The translations under genes were made by a program, and so were the position numbers. Below, in pieces: positions 14,007 through 19,013 of a stretch of DNA of 19,013 nucleotides. How positions within the stretch are numbered: the first letter of the stretch is position 1; each line of letters begins with the position of its first letter. The notes under the pieces were generated by a model. The model searched no databases. It had not been told where the DNA came from and saw only the letters and a list, made by a program, of their open reading frames with translations. Origin of the DNA: Spirochaetaceae bacterium UBA6089. Its GTDB lineage: Bacteria > Spirochaetota > Spirochaetia > Treponematales > Rectinemataceae. Location of the stretch: NCBI GenBank assembly GCA_002435985.1, contig DIXD01000102.1:1-19013 (forward strand), written 5' to 3'.

Positions 14007-15896
14007 ATGGCAGATTTCGAGGCGATCGTCGTGGGTGGCGGGCATGCAGGTATCGAAGCGGCACTTGCGCTTGCTCGGCTCGGAACAAAGACACTGCTCA
14101 TCACGCAGAATCCCGACACAATAGGGAAAATGTCCTGCAATCCCGCAATAGGCGGCTTGTCCAAGGGCAATCTCGTGCGCGAGGTGGATGCGCTCGGCGG
14201 TCAGATGGGCATTCTTGCCGATGCGACATCGATTCAGGTGCGGATGCTGAACCAGTCGCGCGGTGCCGCGGTGCAAGCGCCTCGCGCCCAGGTCGATAAG
14301 GCCCTGTATTCCGAGCTCGCCCGCAAGACCCTCGAGGCGCAGCAGAATCTCGCTATTTTCATGGATACTGTCACCGACATTCTTATCTCGGGGGGAGAAT
14401 CGCGGCATATAGAGGGGGTTCGCACGGAACGCGGCAACACCATCAGCGCCAATGTCGTCGTGCTGACCACCGGCACATTTATGGAAGGCAGGCTTTTCAT
14501 CGGAGACTGGAACGGACCAGGAGGCCGTCTCGGCGAACCTGCCGCAATTGGCCTCGGCACGGCGCTCCGGGCGCGGGGCTTTCCTGTCGGACGAATGAAG
14601 ACCGGCACCCCCGCACGCATAAAGCGCAGCAGTATCGATTTTTCAAAGCTCGAAGCCCAGCACGGCGATCGGCGCAGGATTTTCTTCTCGTTCCTGGAGC
14701 AGGACTACGATCGGCCCGATGTGCCCTGTTACATTGTGTACACGAACCAGACGACGCACGAAGCGATTCGGAGCGGTCTCGACCGCTCGCCGCTTTTCTC
14801 GGGACTCATCGTCGGCAAGGGGCCGCGCTACTGCCCTTCGATTGAGGACAAAGTCGTCCGTTTTTCAGACCGGGACCGCCATCAGGGATTTATCGAGCCC
14901 GAAGGCCTCTACACCGACGAAGTGTACCTCAACGGCCTTTCGAGTTCTCTGCCCGAAGACGTGCAGCTGCGCTTTTATCGAAGTATTCCGGGGCTGGAGC
15001 ATGCACAGATTGTCAGGCCTGCTTATGCGGTCGAGTATGACTATATCGACCCTTCGGCGCTGTATGCGTCGCTTGAGTCCAAAATCGTCAGAGGACTCTT
15101 CATTGCAGGCCAGACCAACGGAACCTCGGGATACGAAGAGGCTGCGGCCCAGGGATTGATGGCAGGCATCAACGCGCGCCGCGCCCTCGATGGAGCGCCC
15201 CCTCTCATTCTCGGGAGAAATGAGGCGTATATCGGCGTACTCATCGACGACCTTGTGACCCTCTCACCAAAGGAACCGTACCGAATGTTCACGAGCAGGG
15301 CCGAGTTCCGTCTCGCCCTTCGTCACGACACTGCAGATTTGAGGCTCACTCCATACGCCATCGAGATGGGCCTTGCCGATGAACGGCGCCGCGAGTGTTT
15401 CGAAAAGCGGCTCCGGACGATTGAAGAGGTTAAGGAGCTTCTTGCCGGCCGCAAGATTCGAAAAGAAGACTGTGCGCAGGTCCCTCAACTTGAATGCCAT
15501 ATTGGTCAATCCCTTGCAGATGCAGTCTGCGACCCAAAGATAGGAGCTCTTCTGGACGATGAATCCGAAGCCTTGGCACGCATGGCCGCGCTTTTACCTC
15601 AAACCGCGGCCATGCAGGCATCGGGCGTGCTCACCGCAGTGCTCAATGAGCGCTATCGAGGCTATCTCGAAAAAGAGGTGCGCTTGGCCAGCCGTCTTTC
15701 CAAGGCGGAAAAACTGTTCATTCCCGAGGCGTTTGACTACTCAATGGTAACGGGCTTGTCCAAAGAAGCGCAAGAAAAACTGACCGCCCAGCACCCCCTC
15801 ACACTAGGAGAGGCCTCGAGGATCCCGGGGGTGCGAAAATCGGACGTCGCACTTCTGTATATAGCGCTGGCAAGGCGAGATACCAGCGAAGCCTGA
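14007..15896 (+). CDS. mnmG: tRNA uridine-5-carboxymethylaminomethyl(34) synthesis enzyme MnmG
   Basis: 629 residues, the standard GidA length. The FAD-binding Rossmann motif VGGGHAGIEAA begins at residue 9, followed by CNPAIGGLSKGNLVREVDAL (44-63), RGAAVQAPRAQ, GTFMEGRLF and GQTNGTSGYEEAAAQGL near 365. MnmG is the FAD/NADH-dependent partner of MnmE, forming a cytoplasmic complex that installs the (carboxymethyl)aminomethyl group on U34 of tRNA. The ATG at 14007 is chosen because GAGG lies 6 nt upstream; the ATG at 13995 overlaps the mnmE stop and would add four residues. The gene is adjacent to mnmE and converges with the next gene with only 4 nt between stop codons. Confidence 0.96.
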   Translation: MADFEAIVVGGGHAGIEAALALARLGTKTLLITQNPDTIGKMSCNPAIGGLSKGNLVREVDALGGQMGILADATSIQVRMLNQSRGAAVQAPRAQVDKALYSELARKTLEAQQNLAIFMDTVTDILISGGESRHIEGVRTERGNTISANVVVLTTGTFMEGRLFIGDWNGPGGRLGEPAAIGLGTALRARGFPVGRMKTGTPARIKRSSIDFSKLEAQHGDRRRIFFSFLEQDYDRPDVPCYIVYTNQTTHEAIRSGLDRSPLFSGLIVGKGPRYCPSIEDKVVRFSDRDRHQGFIEPEGLYTDEVYLNGLSSSLPEDVQLRFYRSIPGLEHAQIVRPAYAVEYDYIDPSALYASLESKIVRGLFIAGQTNGTSGYEEAAAQGLMAGINARRALDGAPPLILGRNEAYIGVLIDDLVTLSPKEPYRMFTSRAEFRLALRHDTADLRLTPYAIEMGLADERRRECFEKRLRTIEEVKELLAGRKIRKEDCAQVPQLECHIGQSLADAVCDPKIGALLDDESEALARMAALLPQTAAMQASGVLTAVLNERYRGYLEKEVRLASRLSKAEKLFIPEAFDYSMVTGLSKEAQEKLTAQHPLTLGEASRIPGVRKSDVALLYIALARRDTSEA

Positions 15897-15900
15897 GACT

Positions 15901-16542
15901 TTAGTTCCCTTCGAGTCCGCAGAGCGCCGACAGTTGCGCCTTCGCTTCCTCGAGGGCACGTGCGTAATTTTTGTGCATTGCGTCGATGTTCTTTCGATAA
16001 AAATCCGCAAATTCCGGATCGGACATCGGATCGATGCGAACGCTTTGCCCAAGTTGTGCGGCCAGCTGACGCTCTTTTTCTCTGAACTTCGGTGCCCATT
16101 GGTTCCTGATCGCCTGTTCGACACGTTGTATCTCTTCGCTGTACTGTCCAAGAAATTGAATAATCTGCTGGAAGAGCGAACGAACCTGCTGCTGTGCCAT
16201 CTTCGCCTCGCGTTCGGAGCTGAACTTCGAGGAGAGTCCGCAGAGGCTGAGAATGGCTTTTTTTAGCGATTCCAGTTTTTCGGTTTCGATACCGCCAGTG
16301 CTCGGCAATTGTATGTGGGCCAACAGTACTTCCAAGACTGCACTAAGAAACGTCTGACGCTGTGCAGCATCGATGGTATTGAGAATTGCCTTAAAATCGA
16401 CCGAATCCGGCGCTTCCAAGAATTTTCCTGCAGCTTTGCGCCCCTCAAGCTTCGCTTTGTTCGCTTTCTCGACCGCTTCGTCGATCTGGAGATCCTTGGT
16501 CCGCTCGAGAGCGAGTTCCAGCGCGCTTTTTATGACCGCCAT
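15901..16542 (-). CDS. Unknown helical cytoplasmic protein
   Basis: 213 residues, nearly all predicted helix, no signal peptide or membrane segment. The N-terminus (KSALELALERTKDLQIDEAVEKANKAK) and the C-terminus (ALEEAKAQLSAL) look coiled-coil-like; the middle contains a single Cys-containing stretch, LSLCGLSSKF. I do not recognise the family. GGAGG is 6 nt before the ATG. It follows the CDP-alcohol phosphatidyltransferase gene by 33 nt in the same direction and is likely co-transcribed with it. Composition and codon use resemble the neighbours, so it is probably a native lineage-specific gene. Confidence 0.75.
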   Translation of the reverse strand: MAVIKSALELALERTKDLQIDEAVEKANKAKLEGRKAAGKFLEAPDSVDFKAILNTIDAAQRQTFLSAVLEVLLAHIQLPSTGGIETEKLESLKKAILSLCGLSSKFSSEREAKMAQQQVRSLFQQIIQFLGQYSEEIQRVEQAIRNQWAPKFREKERQLAAQLGQSVRIDPMSDPEFADFYRKNIDAMHKNYARALEEAKAQLSALCGLEGN

Positions 16543-16575
16543 TGCAATTCCTCCTGAATACTTAGATGAAATGGA

Positions 16576-17370
16576 TTATGGTGCGGGGGGTCCGCTTTTC
16601 AGAGCATCGAAAAAACCGGCTATCTTGTCAAAAATGCCGAGCACAAGAATAATAGCGACAATCCACTCCGAAATCCGAAATACCAACAGAGGAGGTGCCT
16701 TCACTGCCAGCTGGATAAGCTCCAGCGTATACAGCACCATAATCGATGCGATATTCAACTTCCCCATAAATGTGGAGTTCGGTTCGATGCGCTTCTTGAC
16801 TACGACAAGAATCGCCATGAACAGCACCTGAATGCCAAGCCGCACCAGCACCAGCACGAAAAACCACTCTGGTATGAGCGAATAATATCGAAAAATAACA
16901 CTCAGGACAACAAGGAGGGTGTAGTCGCTCGCCGAGTCCATCATTTTGCCGACGCGCGTCACTTGATTGTTCTTGCGCGAAATGCGCCCGTCGAGGAAAT
17001 CGGTCAGAAAAATGACGGCTACCAGAACGAGCAAGGGGATTCGTATTCCATATTCTTTTGCGGCCATCACCAGCACGAGCAGGGTCGGCATGGTGCTCAC
17101 CCTGCTGAGCGTGATTATGTTGGCGAGATTTATATGATCGAGCTTCTCGCTGCTCGATTCGATGATAAAGTCATCCTGGAAAAGCAGCAGCAGAATAAGA
17201 ACGAATATATGAAATCCTCCGCTGATGGGAAGAAAGAGCGACCAATACTTCGAGGCGAAGCCGGCACTCACTGCAAAAAGCAGAAAAAGCGCACACTGTA
17301 CGATGAAAAATATCGAGATGGTGAGTAAGATACTATGGCGCAAGTCTGCAGTTCGTTTTTCATCTACCAT
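16576..17370 (-). CDS. CDP-alcohol phosphatidyltransferase-family membrane protein
   Basis: 264 residues. The family signature D-x2-DG-x2-AR-x8-9-G-x3-D-x3-D is present as DFLDGRISRKNN...GKMMDSASD (Asp124, Asp127, Gly128, Gly141, Asp145, Asp149), with Ser131 in place of the usual Ala. The enzymes replace CMP of a CDP-linked lipid with an alcohol. Two extra hydrophobic segments (~14-38 and ~43-64) precede the catalytic core, giving about eight membrane helices. The head-group substrate cannot be told. The start has GAGG about 10 nt upstream, after a ~60-nt leader. It is divergent from a pgsA-like gene with an interlocked promoter and is probably co-transcribed with the unknown helical protein. 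Confidence 0.85.
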   Translation of the reverse strand: MVDEKRTADLRHSILLTISIFFIVQCALFLLFAVSAGFASKYWSLFLPISGGFHIFVLILLLLFQDDFIIESSSEKLDHINLANIITLSRVSTMPTLLVLVMAAKEYGIRIPLLVLVAVIFLTDFLDGRISRKNNQVTRVGKMMDSASDYTLLVVLSVIFRYYSLIPEWFFVLVLVRLGIQVLFMAILVVVKKRIEPNSTFMGKLNIASIMVLYTLELIQLAVKAPPLLVFRISEWIVAIILVLGIFDKIAGFFDALKSGPPAP

Positions 17371-17438
17371 GACACAGCGTCCTCGTGGAGCGGCCTTGCT
17401 TTTCGCGTCAGACGTCTCGGTCGCAAATTGGATTTCAT

Positions 17439-17466
17439 ACTATAACCTTGACATGCGTACTGTCAA
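17439..17466 (-). promoter_or_regulatory. Promoter of the CDP-alcohol transferase operon, interlocked with the pgsA promoter
   Basis: On the minus strand TTGACA (17461-17466) and TATAGT (17439-17444) are 16 bp apart. It physically overlaps the divergent promoter at 17448-17477. Confidence 0.6.
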
Positions 17467-17477
17467 ATACGTATGCT
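17448..17477 (+). promoter_or_regulatory. Promoter of the pgsA-like gene
   Basis: TTGACA (17448-17453) and TATGCT (17472-17477) are 18 bp apart. The -10 ends 7 nt before the ATG at 17485, predicting a leaderless transcript. The TTGACA here and the opposite-strand TTGACA at 17461-17466 form a 6-7-6 bp palindrome. Confidence 0.6.
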
Positions 17478-17484
17478 TAGATCT

Positions 17485-18084
17485 ATGACTGCCGCAGACA
17501 AAGTAACGCTCAGTCGGATTATCCTTGCACCATTTTTTTTCATTGTGATGAGGGCACAGTGGATTCCGCGGCAGCCGGCGCTTGTGGCGCTGTGGATTAT
17601 GTTCTGTTGGATGGAGTTGAGCGATTTTGTCGACGGCAGGCTGGCCCGTAGGGATAATCAGGTGTCGGCGTTCGGCAAGTTGTTCGATCCTTTCGCCGAT
17701 GTAATTTCGCGCGTCACTTATTTTTTGGCGTTTGCGAGTATCGGCATCATGCCTCTGTGGGTGTTCCTCGTTGTGCTGTACCGTGAATTCGGCATTCTTT
17801 TTTTGCGCATGCTGCTCGGGTTGAAGGGAATTGCGATGGGTGCTCGGACTGGGGGCAAACTGAAGGCCGGAATGTATATGGTGGCGGGGTTGCTGTCTCT
17901 GCTGTTCTATTCCCTGCAGGTCTATAGGGGGGCCGATGTGTCGGACCCGATTCCGCTTTCGGGCCGAGGCGGACTGGACGATGTCTTGGGTTTGCTTATT
18001 CAGATTGCGTATGTCCTTACGGCGTTTGCGACGATTGTGTCCTTTGTCGATTATCTCGTCCAGTTCAAAAAACTCTACCATTAA
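17485..18084 (+). CDS. pgsA: CDP-diacylglycerol-glycerol-3-phosphate 3-phosphatidyltransferase-like protein
   Basis: 199 residues from the ATG at 17485. The N-terminus TAADKVTLSRIILAPFFF resembles 'lPn.lTlsRi.l.P.f' of PgsA. The catalytic motif is complete: DFVDGRLARRDNQVSAFGKLFDPFAD (Asp47, Asp50, Gly51, Ala54, Arg55, Gly64, Asp68, Asp72). YREFGILFLRM and GGKLKAG also follow the PgsA pattern (RE...lR, GK.KT). It makes phosphatidylglycerophosphate, the precursor of the phosphatidylglycerol used by Lgt. The alternative ATG at 17473 lies inside the -10 box and is disfavoured. It is followed by a hairpin and T-run before the rRNA operon. Confidence 0.86.
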   Translation: MTAADKVTLSRIILAPFFFIVMRAQWIPRQPALVALWIMFCWMELSDFVDGRLARRDNQVSAFGKLFDPFADVISRVTYFLAFASIGIMPLWVFLVVLYREFGILFLRMLLGLKGIAMGARTGGKLKAGMYMVAGLLSLLFYSLQVYRGADVSDPIPLSGRGGLDDVLGLLIQIAYVLTAFATIVSFVDYLVQFKKLYH

Positions 18085-18095
18085 GGCATCATAAA

Positions 18096-18132
18096 CCCTC
18101 GGTCTGGGGAGGGCGAGTTTTTTTATGTTTTT
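18096..18132 (+). terminator. Probable intrinsic terminator of pgsA
   Basis: CCCTC (18096-18100) can pair with GAGGG (18109-18113), or alternatively CTCG with CGAG (18114-18117), followed by seven T's at 18118-18124 and a second T-rich run to about 18132. The stem is short but the T-tract is good, 12 nt after the stop codon. Confidence 0.6.
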
Positions 18133-18143
18133 GTATGGACCCC

Positions 18144-18173
18144 TTGACGAACAATAATGAGTTCAAGTATGTT
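18144..18173 (+). promoter_or_regulatory. Possible upstream rRNA promoter (P1)
   Basis: TTGACG (18144-18149) and TATGTT (18168-18173) are 18 bp apart. The match is moderate. Confidence 0.35.
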
Positions 18174-18217
18174 CTTCCTCGCGCCCATCACTTGGCGCTG
18201 CATTATTTTGCGGAATT

Positions 18218-18252
18218 TGCAACGAAAAGCAAATAAATGCAAAACCTGCAAA
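18218..18252 (+). promoter_or_regulatory. A-rich upstream region with helically phased GCAA repeats
   Basis: (T/A)GCAA occurs at 18218, 18228, 18238 and 18247, i.e. at 10, 10 and 9 bp steps, each followed by or embedded in A-tracts. It ends about 23 bp before the rRNA -35 box, where an UP element or bent DNA would be expected. Confidence 0.5.
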
Positions 18253-18274
18253 TGGATTAAGGGCATCAAAGCCC

Positions 18275-18303
18275 TTGACAACCTAGAGAAGATTTGATAG
18301 TTT
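18275..18303 (+). promoter_or_regulatory. Main rRNA operon promoter (P2)
   Basis: A perfect -35 TTGACA (18275-18280) is followed by a poor -10, either GATAGT (18296-18301, 15-bp spacer) or TAGTTT (18298-18303, 17-bp spacer). Suboptimal spacing and a weak -10 are common in stringently controlled rRNA promoters. A 6-bp inverted repeat AAGGGC/GCCCTT (18259-18276) overlaps the -35. Confidence 0.5.
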
Positions 18304-18563
18304 CATCGAGCGCTCTGGCGGAATAGGCTGGGGTTGCGGCACGGAAGGCCCGGACTAAGGGACGGGCCGAGGTGCGAGGGATCTGTGACAAGAGAAAATA
18401 AGGGAAGGGGATAGAGGAAGGTTCTTTGAAGGCGGCACGAAAGTGTTGTCGAGAAGAATGACGTGCCAGAGGCTTTTTTTCTTGTCGAGAGGCAAGGGGG
18501 AGAGCTTAGGGAAGAGAGAGGGCGCTGTCTATGAATCTGACAGTCGAAAGGCTGTTAGGATAC
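18304..18563 (+). other. 16S rRNA leader region (non-coding)
   Basis: About 260 nt without a convincing gene. It contains a bipartite hairpin (GCAC 18339-18342 with GTGC 18372-18375, and GGCCCG 18347-18352 with CGGGCC 18363-18368), a purine-rich stretch, a boxA-like GTTCTTTGAA (18421-18430), a stem GGCACG/CGTGCC (18434-18439 and 18462-18467) followed by seven T's at 18474-18480, and a hairpin CTGACAG/CTGTTAG (18537-18543 and 18552-18558) just before the 16S start. I interpret it as the processed leader carrying antitermination and RNase III processing elements. Confidence 0.65.
18420..18431 (+). promoter_or_regulatory. boxA-like antitermination element
   Basis: GGTTCTTTGAAG resembles the rRNA boxA consensus (YGYTCTTTRANA) bound by NusB-NusE. 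It lies about 135 nt before the mature 16S, and is directly followed by a terminator-like hairpin and T-run. Confidence 0.6.

Positions 18564-19013
<450 letters not shown>

Noticed and set aside
17440..18081. 213-codon minus-strand frame across pgsA
   Set aside because: His/Arg/Gln-rich shadow of the conserved phosphatidyltransferase and without its own initiation signals.
18181..18210. GCGCC/GGCGC hairpin before TTATTTT as a terminator
   Set aside because: Only a 5-bp stem, and the T-rich run starts several bases later; possibly a secondary terminator but too weak to annotate.
18184..18210. Possible sigma-54 (-24/-12) promoter around TGGCGC...TTGC
   Set aside because: The GG to GC spacing is 14 nt instead of 10. 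I noticed no correctly spaced -24/-12 site in the intergenic regions I examined.

Overview
The window looks like chromosomal DNA of a spirochaete (phylum Spirochaetota). The partial 16S rRNA gene at the right end has a Spirochaetota-like 5' region, and the gene content fits a diderm bacterium with lipoprotein and phospholipid pathways. I did not run a taxonomic search, so anything below phylum is unknown. GC content is moderately high except in one AT-richer two-gene toxin-antitoxin island at about 4.08-4.71 kb. I see no insertion sequence, prophage, CRISPR array or tRNA gene.

Layout. 1-93: end of murA (+). 177-1869: a three-gene minus-strand operon encoding a STAS domain/zinc-ribbon protein, a YbjN/secretion-chaperone-like protein and the membrane-stress protein PspA. 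1914-3979: minus-strand SDR oxidoreductase, preceded by a sigma-54 activator with a degenerate receiver and no DNA-binding domain. 4081-4705: vapBC-type toxin-antitoxin pair with promoter and operator. 4763-7706: minus-strand ctpA-like protease, rsmE and a WecG/TagA glycosyltransferase, chained by overlaps. 7785-11122: divergent plus-strand operon of an unknown membrane protein, lgt and nadE. 11115-12476: minus-strand glycerophosphodiester phosphodiesterase and a short PspA-like coiled-coil protein. 12619-15896: mnmE-mnmG (+), the tRNA wobble-uridine modification pair. 15901-17370: minus-strand unknown helical protein and a CDP-alcohol phosphatidyltransferase. 17485-18084: a divergent pgsA-like gene. 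18125-18563: rRNA operon promoter and leader. 18564-end: 16S rRNA (partial).

The envelope is a common theme: peptidoglycan (murA), membrane damage sensing (pspA and a mini-PspA), lipoprotein lipidation (lgt), periplasmic proteolysis (ctpA-like), phospholipid head-group synthesis (two CDP-alcohol transferases) and phosphodiester turnover. The most unusual points are the STAS-zinc ribbon/YbjN-like/PspA operon, whose STAS domain lacks the usual phosphorylatable serine; a second truncated PspA homologue; the activator without HTH lying just upstream of the psp operon; two interlocked divergent promoters between the two phosphatidyltransferase genes; and a repeated arrangement in which the first gene of an operon starts within about 0-5 nt of the predicted transcription start, suggesting leaderless mRNAs.
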